Assembly (NCBI RefSeq): GCF_020177335.1
Contig: NZ_JAIVMG010000001.1
Span: 620,001-684,000 of the forward strand
Reading direction: 5' to 3'
Source: Stappia indica
Lineage (GTDB): Bacteria; Pseudomonadota; Alphaproteobacteria; Rhizobiales; Stappiaceae
Length of the DNA stretch: 64,000 bases
A model generated the notes under the pieces. The model searched no databases, was not told where the DNA came from, and saw nothing but the letters and a program-made list of their open reading frames with translations. Every line of letters starts with the position of its first letter. Within the stretch, counting starts at the first letter, position 1. Positions 19,247-27,732 of the stretch are shown here, piece by piece. A program made the position numbers and the translations under genes.

Positions 19247-19794
19247 GTCGGCTCCTCTCCTTCTTGCCCGGCCCCGCCCCTCGCCGGCGCCTTGAAGATC
19301 GGCGTCTTACCGAACAGCTGCACCTCGTCCGGCATCCGGTCGCGCCGCCGTTTGCGAAAGGCCGGCGCCTCCGGCAGGCACTTCAGATACTCCGCCATCC
19401 AGGCGATTACCGCCCGCGGCATCGGCACCCGCTCCACCAGCCCCTCGCCGCTGTCGAGGAAGCCGATGGCCTGATGCGGATCGGCGGTGATGGCCGCCAC
19501 CCGCCAGCCGGGATCCTCCGGCCCGTCCGCCTCGTTCAGCAGCACCCAGAGACAAGGCTCGCCCGTCTCGATGTTGCTGTCATAGGCCTCGACCATCTTG
19601 TGATGCAGGGTCAGGCGATGGGGCGCGGACAGGTAGCGGCGCATCTCGCCGCGTGCCTCGATCTCGCGCCAGCCATCCGTTGCCGGCGCCTCGACGATCA
19701 CCTCCGGGACGGACCAGACCCAATCCGACCAGCGCGAGGTGGCCGGCCGGCGCTCCAGCACGATCCCGAATGAGAGCGACACTTCCCGTTGCAC
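19243..19794 (-). CDS. DUF3305 family protein, formate dehydrogenase-associated
   Basis: A 183-aa soluble protein matching DUF3305: a start like VSLSFGIVLERRPATSRWSDWVWSV, then APHRLTLHHKMVEAYDSNIE, PCLWVLLNE and VERVPMPRAVIAWMAEYL. It is coupled to DUF3306 (4-bp overlap) and divergent from the ferredoxin protein at 20013, sharing a 218-bp intergenic region. The start is a GTG without a strong ribosome-binding site, so the first residues are uncertain. No catalytic motif is visible; an FDH maturation or assembly role is inferred from conserved co-occurrence. Confidence 0.88.
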   Translation of the reverse strand: MQREVSLSFGIVLERRPATSRWSDWVWSVPEVIVEAPATDGWREIEARGEMRRYLSAPHRLTLHHKMVEAYDSNIETGEPCLWVLLNEADGPEDPGWRVAAITADPHQAIGFLDSGEGLVERVPMPRAVIAWMAEYLKCLPEAPAFRKRRRDRMPDEVQLFGKTPIFKAPARGGAGQEGEEPT

Positions 19795-20012
19795 GATCCG
19801 GCTCCAGATACTGTGGTACGGCCCTACAGGCGCAAACTGATGCGGCCCGTGGTTCTTCTGATTGTGGGGCGCTCAAGAGCATTTGACAATGGCGTGCGAA
19901 CATCGCCGGACAGCGGCACGGTTCTGCGTTATTGTTCTGGCAAATCAGCTTTTCGCGGCGCAGCGCCCGTCTCAGCAGCCGGGCCGTGGCGTCGCCGACG
20001 GAGACCCCGCGC

Positions 20013-22049
20013 ATGACCACGCCCCGGCCTCGGATCCTTCTGTGCAACTGCCAGCGAACGATGCGCCTCGATGCAAAACGCATCGCCGGGATCGACGACG
20101 ACACGCCGGTCCACAGCCACCTGTGCCGCAGCCAGCTTGCCGCCTTCGAGACCGCGCTTGCCGGCGATGCGCCGCTGCTGGTCGCCTGCACCCAAGAAGC
20201 GCCGCTCTTTTCGGAAATCGCCGAGGACGCCGACAGGCACGACGACGTCGGCTTCGTCAACATTCGCGAGCGCGCCGGCTGGTGCGACAGCGGTACCGAC
20301 CCGCATCCGAAGATCGCCGCGCTTCTGGCCGAGGCGCAGCTTGCCAGCGAACCGGCACCGCTGCATTCGGTGGACTCGGACGGGGTCTGCCTCGTCTATG
20401 GCGCCGGCCAGCAGGCGCTGGACACCGCCCGCGCCCTGGAAGGCCGGCTGGCGGTCTCGCTGCTTCTCACCGACGCGGACGATCTTCTGTTGCCGCCTGT
20501 GCTCGACGTGCCGATCCATCGGGGCCGGATCCGCACGGTGACCGGTTCGCTCGGCGGGTTTTCGGTGACCGTCGACGACTATGCGCAGATGCTGCCCTCC
20601 TCGCGGCAGGCACCGGAGTTCGATCTGCCCCGCGATGGCGCCCGCTCCACTTGCGCGCTGATCCTCGACCTGTCCGGCGACACCCCGCTGGTCACCGCCC
20701 CGGACAAGCGCGACGGCTATCTGCGGGCCGACCCGAAAGACCCGGCGGCGGTCGCACGGGCGATGTTCGACATCTCCGACATGGTCGGCAGCTTCGAGAA
20801 GCCCCGCTATGTCGGCTACGCGCCGGAGATCTGTGCCCATGGCCGCAGCGGCAAGACCGGTTGCCACAAATGTCTCGACGCCTGCCCGGCCGGGGCCATC
20901 GAGAGTGCCGGCGATACCATCGCCATCGATCCGGGCATCTGCGGCGGCTGCGGCTCCTGCGCCGCCCACTGCCCCACCGGCGCCATCGCCTATCAATACC
21001 CCAAGCGGTCGGACCTGATCGGCCGCATCCAGACCCTGCTCCTGACCTATACCGGCGCCGGCGGGCAGGATCCGGTGCTGCTCTTGCATGACCAGACCCA
21101 TGGGCTTGACCTGATTTCGGCGCTCAGCCGGCAGGGGGCCGGTCTTCCCGGCAACGTCCTGCCGCTCGGCGTTCATGCGGTCAGCGGCTTCGGTCATGAC
21201 GCCTTGCTGGCGGCGGTTCTGGCCGGTGCCCGGCGGCTGGTGGTGCTGGCTTCGCCAAAGCTTTCCGGGGAACTTGATCCCTTGCGCGCCGAGATCGACC
21301 TGGCCACCGCGCTTCTTTCCGGCATGGGCTATCCGGCGGATCATCTTTTTGACATTGCACTTGAAACAGACCCGGACGCACTGCCGGCCCATCTCAGCCT
21401 CACTGGCCCGGCGCCGGCGCTTCCCGGCAGCCTGTTCGCCCCGGTCGGCGGCAAGCGGGATGTCGCCCGTAGCGCCATTGCCCGGCTGCTCGATCAGGCC
21501 CCCGCCCCGGCGGAGATCATCGTCCTGCCGGACAGCGCGCCCTATGGCCGGATCCGGATCGATGCCGAGGGCTGCACCCTCTGTCTTGCCTGTGTCTCGT
21601 CCTGTCCCGCCAATGCGCTGGCCGACAATCCGGAGAAGCCGCAGGTGAGCCTGACGGAAGCGGCCTGCGTGCAATGCGGCCTGTGCGCGGCCACCTGTCC
21701 GGAACACGTGATCACGCTGGAGCCTCGTTACAACAGCGCGCCAAGTGCCATGCGTCCGGTGGTGCTACATGAGGAGGAGCCGGCGCTCTGCGCCTCCTGC
21801 GGCAAGCCGTTCGGCACCAAATCCTCGATTGCCCGGATCCGGGAGAAGCTGTCCGGCAAGCACTGGATGTTCCAGCGCGCGGATCAGATCGCCCTCATCG
21901 ACATGTGCGACGATTGCCGGATCAGCGCCCAATGGACCATGCCGGACACACCGCTGCGCGGCGGCGCCCGACCGCGCCCGGTCACCACCGACGACTATCT
22001 CGCCGCCCGGGAGGAACTCTCTGCCGACGATTTCCTCAAGGACGACTGA
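20013..22049 (+). CDS. Multi-cluster 4Fe-4S ferredoxin protein of the formate dehydrogenase region
   Basis: A 678-aa cytosolic iron-sulfur protein. Two ferredoxin cassettes are each built from two clusters: CHKCLDACPAGAI with CGGCGSCAAHCPTGAI near the middle, and CTLCLACVSSCPANAL with CVQCGLCAATCPEHVI near the C terminus. Additional cysteines occur at the N terminus (LLCNCQRTM, HLCRSQL, VACTQE) and C terminus (CASCGKPFG, MCDDC), the last pair looking like a zinc or rubredoxin-like knuckle. Proteins of this layout sit next to DUF3305/DUF3306 and FDH genes. It may deliver electrons or sulfur during FDH maturation, or link FDH to a cytosolic pool; neither is shown. The ATG at 20013 begins the conserved region. 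Confidence 0.88.
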   Translation: MTTPRPRILLCNCQRTMRLDAKRIAGIDDDTPVHSHLCRSQLAAFETALAGDAPLLVACTQEAPLFSEIAEDADRHDDVGFVNIRERAGWCDSGTDPHPKIAALLAEAQLASEPAPLHSVDSDGVCLVYGAGQQALDTARALEGRLAVSLLLTDADDLLLPPVLDVPIHRGRIRTVTGSLGGFSVTVDDYAQMLPSSRQAPEFDLPRDGARSTCALILDLSGDTPLVTAPDKRDGYLRADPKDPAAVARAMFDISDMVGSFEKPRYVGYAPEICAHGRSGKTGCHKCLDACPAGAIESAGDTIAIDPGICGGCGSCAAHCPTGAIAYQYPKRSDLIGRIQTLLLTYTGAGGQDPVLLLHDQTHGLDLISALSRQGAGLPGNVLPLGVHAVSGFGHDALLAAVLAGARRLVVLASPKLSGELDPLRAEIDLATALLSGMGYPADHLFDIALETDPDALPAHLSLTGPAPALPGSLFAPVGGKRDVARSAIARLLDQAPAPAEIIVLPDSAPYGRIRIDAEGCTLCLACVSSCPANALADNPEKPQVSLTEAACVQCGLCAATCPEHVITLEPRYNSAPSAMRPVVLHEEEPALCASCGKPFGTKSSIARIREKLSGKHWMFQRADQIALIDMCDDCRISAQWTMPDTPLRGGARPRPVTTDDYLAAREELSADDFLKDD

Positions 22050-22072
22050 CGGACGAAAATACTGGACCGCGC

Positions 22073-22375
22073 TCAGCCATTGCCGGCGGGCGGGTCCAGC
22101 TCCGGGTCGGCAAGGTTCTGACGCAGCATTTCCCGGTAGCGTTCGACCATATCGGTGACGAAGGCTTCGTGCTCGTCGACCTCCAGCACCGCCTTGGCCA
22201 CATGGGCGTTGTAGCGTGCCGCCGCCCAGAGGAAAGCCAGATGCAGGTCGGTCGCCTGGATCTTGCGGTTTTCCCGATTGGCAAGGTCGATGAACCGTGC
22301 CGCCGTCTGCAGAAAGCTTGCAGTGTCGAGCGTCCCCTCCGCCCGCGCCGCGCGCCGTTCCCGTCTGTTGGTCAT
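22073..22375 (-). CDS. DUF3144-like small protein
   Basis: A 100-aa soluble, helical protein. After a basic N terminus (TNRRERRAARAEG) comes FLQTAARFIDLANRENRKI, AFLWAAARYNAHVAKAV and YREMLRQNLADPE, which I take for the DUF3144 pattern (FIxLAN, AAARxNAxV, YRxMLxxNL). The ATG at 22375 has AGGGGGA upstream; the longer frame lies inside the next gene. It starts 64 bp downstream of the MFS transporter stop on the same strand. Function unknown. Confidence 0.75.
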   Translation of the reverse strand: MTNRRERRAARAEGTLDTASFLQTAARFIDLANRENRKIQATDLHLAFLWAAARYNAHVAKAVLEVDEHEAFVTDMVERYREMLRQNLADPELDPPAGNG

Positions 22376-22439
22376 CTGCGTCCCCCTGGTCTTTCTGGTC
22401 GAAGGGTTCCTTGCGCTTGGCTGGCCCTGCAGGCCACGC

Positions 22440-23663
22440 TCAGTATTGCTCGGCCTCCAGAACCCGTGCGGCGATGCTGGCGACAACAGACAGGGCGCAG
22501 GCCGTCGCCATGACCAGCACCAGCGGCCAGATCGTGCCCGGCCACAAGATGCCCGACAGCAGCCACCCGGCCACCGCCGAGGCAATGGCGCCGGCACCGA
22601 TCTGCAGGCTGCCGGTCAGGCCGGAAGCCGCACCGGCAAGGTCCGGACGCACGCTCACCGCGCCGGCGATGGCATTAGGCAGGCACATGCCGTTGCCAAC
22701 GCCCACCACGAACATCGGCCCGAACAGCGAAAGTGGGTGGACCAGACCCAGTGCGAAGAACAGGGCGATGACTGATACCGCCAGCACCAGAACCACATTG
22801 CCGGCACCAATCATCCGCACCATGCCGATGGACCCGGAATAGCGGCCGGAAATCCAGTTACCCATAACATAGCCGCCGGCCACCAGGATGAAATAAAGAC
22901 CATAGACCGCAGGTGTCATGCCGAGCAGGTCCGCAGCCACGAAGGGCGCACCGCCGAGAAAGCCGAAGAACACGGCGGAGGTGAAGGCGGAGGTCAGTGC
23001 ATAAGCCCAGAACAACCCGGATCGCGACAGCGCCCCATAGCTGCGCACAAGGCCGGCGATGCCGCCGCCGGAAACCCGGTTGTGATTGGTCTCGTGTAGG
23101 TCGAACCAGGCGGCAACAAGCACCAAGACACCCAGCACCACCATCAGGTAAGAGCTGCTGCGCCAGCCGAAACTCTGATCGACCACGCCGCCGATGGCTG
23201 GCCCGATCATCGGCGCCACCGCCAGACCCATGGTCACATAGCCGATCATGCTGGCCGCCTGGCTGCGATCATAAAGATCTCGGACAATGGCCCGGCCAAG
23301 CACGATCCCGGCGCACCCACCGGTTGCCTGAAGCATCCGCCCCGTCAGCAAGACCTCGATGGAGGGTGCCACCGCGCAGACCACCGATCCGACGACGAAG
23401 ATCGCCAGCCCCCAAAGCAGCACCGGACGCCGGCCATAGCGGTCCGACAGCGGGCCGATGCCAATCTGGGCGACCGCCACCGCCGCCAGATAGAGCGACA
23501 GCGACATCTGGACCATGCCAGTGGTCGTGCCGAAAACATCGACCAGAAGCGGCAAGGACGGCAGGGAGATATTGAGCGCCAACGGATTGACGGCGGACAC
23601 GGCAACGAGGATCGCCAGGGTCGGACGGCGCCCCTCGAAGGTGGTTGAGATGCTATTTGTCAT
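22440..23663 (-). CDS. MFS drug/metabolite exporter, Bcr/CflA type
   Basis: A 407-aa inner-membrane transporter with 12 predicted helices. The N-terminal half has IGPLSDRYGRRPVLLWGL (MFS motif A) and RMLQATGGCAGIVLGRAIVRDLY, which matches the DHA1/Bcr-CflA subfamily. These are proton-driven exporters of drugs, cysteine or other metabolites. The ATG at 23663 with AGGTAA upstream is preferred to a TTG ten codons earlier. It interrupts the run of FDH-associated genes, and nothing ties it to formate metabolism. Confidence 0.9.
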   Translation of the reverse strand: MTNSISTTFEGRRPTLAILVAVSAVNPLALNISLPSLPLLVDVFGTTTGMVQMSLSLYLAAVAVAQIGIGPLSDRYGRRPVLLWGLAIFVVGSVVCAVAPSIEVLLTGRMLQATGGCAGIVLGRAIVRDLYDRSQAASMIGYVTMGLAVAPMIGPAIGGVVDQSFGWRSSSYLMVVLGVLVLVAAWFDLHETNHNRVSGGGIAGLVRSYGALSRSGLFWAYALTSAFTSAVFFGFLGGAPFVAADLLGMTPAVYGLYFILVAGGYVMGNWISGRYSGSIGMVRMIGAGNVVLVLAVSVIALFFALGLVHPLSLFGPMFVVGVGNGMCLPNAIAGAVSVRPDLAGAASGLTGSLQIGAGAIASAVAGWLLSGILWPGTIWPLVLVMATACALSVVASIAARVLEAEQY

Positions 23664-23756
23664 ACCCGTTACCTGAAACGGTTCGCCGGACAAGGCAAGC
23701 TCTTTGCGCCTGTCGGCCCGATGAGCGCCGGCGCCAAGGCACGCCGGACCGAAAAA

Positions 23757-24659
23757 TCACGGCAGCGGCGGGCTGGAGGCCGCCGGCCCGGCCTCCTTCA
23801 TCAGCTTGCGCTCACGCATCAAGGTGTAGATGCCGGTCGCCACCAGGATCGCCACACCGACCAGGGTGTAGAGGTCGGGAATATCGCCCCAGACCAGATA
23901 GCCGATCAGGATTGCCCAGAGGATGATCGAGTAGCGGAACGGCGCCACGACGGCGATGTCACCGGTGCGCATGGCGTGGATCAGGGTGATGTACCCCACC
24001 AAGATGAAACTCGCGGCAGCGGCCAGGAAAACGATATCCAGCAGGCTGGGCATCACCCAGGTTTCGCCCACCGCCATGGCCAGACCGGTCACCGCCACCC
24101 CGGCCAGCGCCGCGAAGGTCACCCCGAGTGTCGGGATGGTCTTGGGCAACAGCGAGGTGCCAAGATCGCGCACCGCCATGCAGACGACCCCGACCAGTGC
24201 CATCAGTGACCAGGCATCGAAGCCGGCAAGTCCGGGCCGGACGATCACCAGAACGCCGAAGAAGCCGACGCCAATCGCGCTCCAGCGGCGCCACCCGACC
24301 GGCGCGCCAAGGAAGACTGCCGCACCGGCGGTGATCATCAGCGGCAGCGCCTGGAGAATGGAGGTGACATTGGCGATCGGCAGGTGGAACAGCGCGGTCA
24401 GGTAGAACACGGTGGCCAGCGCCTCGGTGACCACGCGCAGCACCACGAGCGGGTGCTGCAGGCGGCCGAAATGATAGATCGAGCCATTGGCGAGACAGAT
24501 CCCCAGCAACAGCGCCATGGCGAGCAGCGAGCGCAGGAACATGATCTGACCAAGCGGCAGATGGCTGGAGACGAGCTTGACGAAGCTGTCGTTGAAAATG
24601 AAGCACGCCATGGCGAGCATCATGATGACGACGGCACGGCCGTTGCCTTGAAGGGTCAT
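23757..24659 (-). CDS. DMT superfamily (EamA) transporter
   Basis: A 300-aa membrane protein with ten hydrophobic helices arranged as two EamA repeats (roughly 8-140 and 152-285). Features include FIFNDSFVKLVSS, QIMFLRSLLAMAL and the second-repeat AIRTGD-like segment HAMRTGDIAVVAPFRYS. The family exports metabolites. The ATG at 24659 has AAGG at good spacing; a GTG 12 codons upstream is less likely. It is in the same direction as the MFS gene and DUF6352, probably in one transcript. Substrate unknown. Confidence 0.9.
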   Translation of the reverse strand: MTLQGNGRAVVIMMLAMACFIFNDSFVKLVSSHLPLGQIMFLRSLLAMALLLGICLANGSIYHFGRLQHPLVVLRVVTEALATVFYLTALFHLPIANVTSILQALPLMITAGAAVFLGAPVGWRRWSAIGVGFFGVLVIVRPGLAGFDAWSLMALVGVVCMAVRDLGTSLLPKTIPTLGVTFAALAGVAVTGLAMAVGETWVMPSLLDIVFLAAAASFILVGYITLIHAMRTGDIAVVAPFRYSIILWAILIGYLVWGDIPDLYTLVGVAILVATGIYTLMRERKLMKEAGPAASSPPLP

Positions 24660-24701
24660 ATTCTGCCTTGCGGATAGCGTGGAGCCGGGCCCCACCTGCG
24701 A

Positions 24702-25718
24702 TCAATTGCCCCGCCGCAGCGGGAGGTTGGTCAAAAGGTTTTGCGGTTTCATGCGGATCTTGTCGTCGGCGCCCATCGCCAGCGCCAGCCACACGGGTTT
24801 GCCGCGCATCGTATCGATGACATCGCCGCGCCGCTCGAAATCCAGCCGGAACAGCGCAACGATGCGGGTCAGCTCGGCGTCGCCGACGGTCGCCCCCTCA
24901 TAGAGGCGGTTGAGAATACGGGTGGCCTCGGCGTCCAACCCCACATGCCACGACCACTTCGCATCCCGGATCGACTGTTGCGGCTGAATGCGCACGTCGA
25001 CGCCATGAAAATGCCGAACCCAGCTTTCCAGAACCCGGGCAAAGGCATCGAGCGCCGGTTCGGTGAAACGGAAGTCGATGGCCGTGTCGTAGCGGTCGGA
25101 CCTGTCCCAGTAGATGGCGGCATTTTCCTCGCCGATCACGTCGAGCGAGACGGCACGGGCCGGCGTTCCGGCCTCCGCCAGCAGCGCGCCAAGGCCGCCG
25201 AGCCCGCCGGTTCTTGCGTAGGTCTCGACGATCTCCGCATCGGCCAGCATCAACTGCCCCTCGCCGGTGGTCACCGCCTGTTCCCGGAAGAACAGTTCGC
25301 CCGCGCGCAGCCGCAAGGGATCCGTCACCGAGCGCAGCATGTTGTGGCAGATCAGATGGACCATCTGGTCGATGAACATCGGCGGGATCGCGATTGCCGC
25401 CCCCTTGCCGAACAGGGCCGCATAGGCGCCCTCGATGGTGCCATGCGCGGCCAGATGATCGCGAAAGCCCAGCAGCACCCGGTAATTGTCGGCGGCATCC
25501 GGATCGACGATGGCCGCAAGGTCGGCCTCGCTCACCCCGGCGAAGGGATCGGCCATCAGCTTTTCGAACAGGGCATGTTCGGCTGGGCAAGACTCCTCCA
25601 CCGGATGGATTTCCGGCCGGGTGACATAGGCCCGCAGCAGGTCCGGCGTCACCGTCAGCCAGCCGTTGCCATCGCGGGACACCAGATGCGCGCCGGAGGA
25701 TTTCCAGAACGCCCGCAT
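24702..25718 (-). CDS. DUF6352 family protein, formate dehydrogenase-associated
   Basis: A 338-aa soluble protein. Conserved-looking stretches are FWKSSGAHLVSRDGNGWLTVTPDLLRAY with a break after the N terminus, RPEIHPVEESCPAEHALFE, NYRVLLGFRDHL, HNMLRSVTDPLRLRAGELFFREQ and SWHVGLDAEATRILNRLYEG. I recognise this as the DUF6352 family found in alphaproteobacterial FDH loci. Its ATG overlaps the DUF6505 stop (TGATG), so the two are translationally coupled. No catalytic residues or cofactor motifs stand out. A GTG one codon earlier could also be used. Confidence 0.82.
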   Translation of the reverse strand: MRAFWKSSGAHLVSRDGNGWLTVTPDLLRAYVTRPEIHPVEESCPAEHALFEKLMADPFAGVSEADLAAIVDPDAADNYRVLLGFRDHLAAHGTIEGAYAALFGKGAAIAIPPMFIDQMVHLICHNMLRSVTDPLRLRAGELFFREQAVTTGEGQLMLADAEIVETYARTGGLGGLGALLAEAGTPARAVSLDVIGEENAAIYWDRSDRYDTAIDFRFTEPALDAFARVLESWVRHFHGVDVRIQPQQSIRDAKWSWHVGLDAEATRILNRLYEGATVGDAELTRIVALFRLDFERRGDVIDTMRGKPVWLALAMGADDKIRMKPQNLLTNLPLRRGN

Positions 25719-26203
25719 CACTCGGTCTCGTCCACATCCCAGATGCGGGCATGGGGCGCGTCTTCGGGCGGGGTCACCACCTCGAAGCGCTCATGCACCG
25801 CGCCATCGTCATCGATCTCGCGCAGGATGGTCAGAAGGTCGTTGTCCTCCAGCCCACTGGCGATGTCCATGGCATCGGCGATCTCCGCCTCGGCAACCGG
25901 CAAGGCCGCCTCGCGGCTGGGCGCGCCGTGTTCGGCGACGAAGTGATCGGCCAGCAGCCCGACCAGCCGGTCCCGTTCCTCGTCGGAAATCTCCGCCGGG
26001 GTGGCGAGCGTGGTCCAGCCGAAGGTTCCCAGCGACAGGAAGCCGAAGGCGAACGCCTGCCGGACCTGGCCCGTCAGCCCTTCCGGTGTGTAATTGCGAA
26101 AGGCGAAGGTGCCGGGAATGACCCAGTCGCCCGGCTCGGCGACCTCGGGGAAAATCTGCGTATCGGACTCATCCAGACGGATGGCTTTCAGAAGTCGTGC
26201 CAT
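25718..26203 (-). CDS. DUF6505 family protein, formate dehydrogenase-associated
   Basis: A 161-aa soluble protein: LLKAIRLDESDTQIFPEVAEPGDWVIPGTFAF with a pause, then QAFAFGFLSLGTFGWTTLATPAEISDEERDRL and HFVAEHGAPSREAALPVAEAEI. This matches the DUF6505 pattern from FDH regions. It begins 2 bp after the stop of the ligase-like gene and overlaps DUF6352, so the three are one transcription unit. It is acidic (many D/E) and contains no cysteine, making a scaffolding or regulatory role more likely than metal binding; function unknown. Confidence 0.82.
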   Translation of the reverse strand: MARLLKAIRLDESDTQIFPEVAEPGDWVIPGTFAFRNYTPEGLTGQVRQAFAFGFLSLGTFGWTTLATPAEISDEERDRLVGLLADHFVAEHGAPSREAALPVAEAEIADAMDIASGLEDNDLLTILREIDDDGAVHERFEVVTPPEDAPHARIWDVDETE

Positions 26204-26205
26204 GG

Positions 26206-26991
26206 TCAGCGCGCCGCGGCCTCCGTCTCTTCAGGTGACAATTTCTCTTCGGGTGACAGATTCGCAAGCAGAGACAAGGACAACGTCTCTCCTCCTTCGC
26301 CCTCTTCCTGCTTCAACAGCATGTTGCCCTGTTCATCAAGCCCAAGGAAGGTGCCGCGAACGCGGCCCTGTGCCGTCTCCACCGCATGGCTGCGGCGATA
26401 GCCGTCGGCCCGGAAGAGCCAGTTCTCCAGAACCGGCGCGAAACCGTCCACATCCCAGGTATGGATCCAGCTCAGGAGATGCCGCGACAGGGCTTCCAGC
26501 GCGCGGCTGCGGTCGATATCCACCGCCCCCTCGTCCACAAGGCTGGTCCGATCCGGTGTCTCTCCCGGCTCCCGCGGGCCGGCAAGAGGCGCCAGCGCCA
26601 GGTCCAGACCGATCACCAGCCAGAGCGGCGCCTGGCTCTCGTCGTCCAGATCGCTCACGGCAAGGCGGGCGCGGCCCACCCTGGCGCCATTTGCCCGGAC
26701 ACCCGCCGGCCACTCGAAGGTCAGCGCGAATTCCGGCGGGGTCAACGCGCCAAGCGCATCGCCGGTGGCCACCATCGCCAGGAACAGCATCTCAGACGCC
26801 CGGGAACGGGGCACCTCCGGCTCCAGCACCAGCGCCAGCGAAATCCGCTCGCGGGACCGCGACCACACCAGATCGCCGGCGGAAAACAGCCCTTCCGCCG
26901 CCCCCCGGATCGCGACCCGCATCGGGTCTTCCGCCTCGCCGGTCGCATGGCCAGTGAACAGCGGCGGGAATATCGGATCGGCAAGATCCAC
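26206..26991 (-). CDS. Biotin/lipoate protein ligase-fold protein, formate dehydrogenase-associated
   Basis: A 261-aa protein with an N-terminal biotin/lipoate ligase-like fold (about 1-180) and a C-terminal extension (DUF4444-like). WSRSRERISLALVLEPEVPRS, GDALGALTPPEFALTFEWP and NGARVGRARLAVSDLDDE line up with the BirA segments around WPNDI and GRKLAGIL. The lysine that is catalytic in BirA is arginine here (GARVGRARL), and the lipoate ligase RRxxGGG motif is absent. Thus ligase activity is doubtful. The start is a GTG with GGAGG upstream. It heads the ligase-like/DUF6505/DUF6352 unit. Confidence 0.82.
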   Translation of the reverse strand: MDLADPIFPPLFTGHATGEAEDPMRVAIRGAAEGLFSAGDLVWSRSRERISLALVLEPEVPRSRASEMLFLAMVATGDALGALTPPEFALTFEWPAGVRANGARVGRARLAVSDLDDESQAPLWLVIGLDLALAPLAGPREPGETPDRTSLVDEGAVDIDRSRALEALSRHLLSWIHTWDVDGFAPVLENWLFRADGYRRSHAVETAQGRVRGTFLGLDEQGNMLLKQEEGEGGETLSLSLLANLSPEEKLSPEETEAAAR

Positions 26992-27125
26992 GCGCGAGGC
27001 CCTCCATGGCCAACCTGACGAGATGCCGGCGACGGCATCGCCACCGACGACGTCAGACGTTGAGATTTTGAATCAATTGCGCTTCGGAAAGGGATTCAAC
27101 GAACACGTTTTGCTGAATCCCGTCA

Positions 27126-27144
27126 GCAATTTGCGGCAATTTGC
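27126..27144. promoter_or_regulatory. Direct repeat GCAATTTGC x2, one helical turn apart
   Basis: GCAATTTGC occurs at 27126-27134 and again at 27136-27144 in the AT-rich 192-bp gap upstream of the ligase-like gene and downstream of DUF6494. The 10-bp spacing puts both on the same face of the helix, which suits a regulator-binding site. No clear -35/-10 pair was identified beside it. Confidence 0.4.
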
Positions 27145-27183
27145 AAAACTGTCGAGTCATCCTGCCCGAACCGCCTGCACCGA

Positions 27184-27375
27184 TCAATCCAGGTCGATCT
27201 TGCCGGTGACCACATGCTCGAACTCCTGACCGTCGAGGGTGAACACCACCTTCGCCGACAGGCTGCCGCTGGTCAGCCCGGCATCTCGCACATGGGCTTC
27301 GAGCGCCTGCTGCGAGGTCACGCCGACCTGTTTCAGGAACTTGCGCATGGACATGTTGAAGGTGTCGCTGGTCAT
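27184..27375 (-). CDS. DUF6494 family small protein
   Basis: A 63-aa soluble protein: TFNMSMRKFLKQVGVTSQQALE, then KVVFTLDGQEFEHVVTGKIDLD. This is the DUF6494 pattern (FNMSxRKFLKxVGVxSQ and a C-terminal beta hairpin). The ATG at 27375 is preceded by GAGGAG; the longer frame is less likely. It lies 180 bp downstream of the small membrane protein of the FDH operon. The members are common in alphaproteobacteria, and the function is unknown. Confidence 0.82.
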   Translation of the reverse strand: MTSDTFNMSMRKFLKQVGVTSQQALEAHVRDAGLTSGSLSAKVVFTLDGQEFEHVVTGKIDLD

Positions 27376-27555
27376 GGGGTCTGGCTCCTCATCTGTCGTT
27401 CTGGCGGACTTCCTGCGTTCAGGGTGCGGCGCGCGTTTTTCTCGGCGCTGTGGCCTGCCTGACAAACCGATTCATCTGCTTCGCGCAGTGAATCGCAAAA
27501 TCGCTGCAAGCTTATGACTGTTTTGACATTTTTCGGGTTTCCTCACGCATTCCCT

Positions 27556-27732
27556 TCACCTGTCCGATTGGTTCGCAGGCCGCGTGCCATCGCCCGGCGA
27601 CAGGCGGACCGCGCCGGGGGTCTGGGTGGTGTAGACCGCCGAGGAGGAGTAATCGAAGCCCTTGTTCAGCACCGCCCAGGCGCCGATGCCGATGGCGGCC
27701 ATCACCACCACTGCGCTCAAGAATGCCTTCAT
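27556..27732 (-). CDS. Small single-pass membrane protein at the end of the FDH operon
   Basis: A 58-aa protein. Residues 4-22 (FLSAVVVMAAIGIGAWAVL) form a transmembrane or uncleaved signal helix. The short periplasmic tail is SSSAVYTTQTPGAVRLSPG and ends in polar residues. The ATG overlaps the stop of the WD40-cytochrome c gene by 4 bp (ATGA), so the two are translationally coupled. I see no family match. Size and position suggest a small subunit or anchor for the cytochrome or the dehydrogenase. Confidence 0.75.
   Translation of the reverse strand: MKAFLSAVVVMAAIGIGAWAVLNKGFDYSSSAVYTTQTPGAVRLSPGDGTRPANQSDR

Noticed and set aside
19795..20012. A sigma54 promoter (GGCACG...TGC) in front of the ferredoxin gene
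   Set aside because: The spacing between the GG and GC elements is one base short, so it does not fit the consensus.
19580..20263. A 227-codon minus-strand frame across the DUF3305 start
   Set aside because: Runs across the divergent promoter and the N terminus of the ferredoxin gene; composition is not protein-like and DUF3305 is read in another frame.
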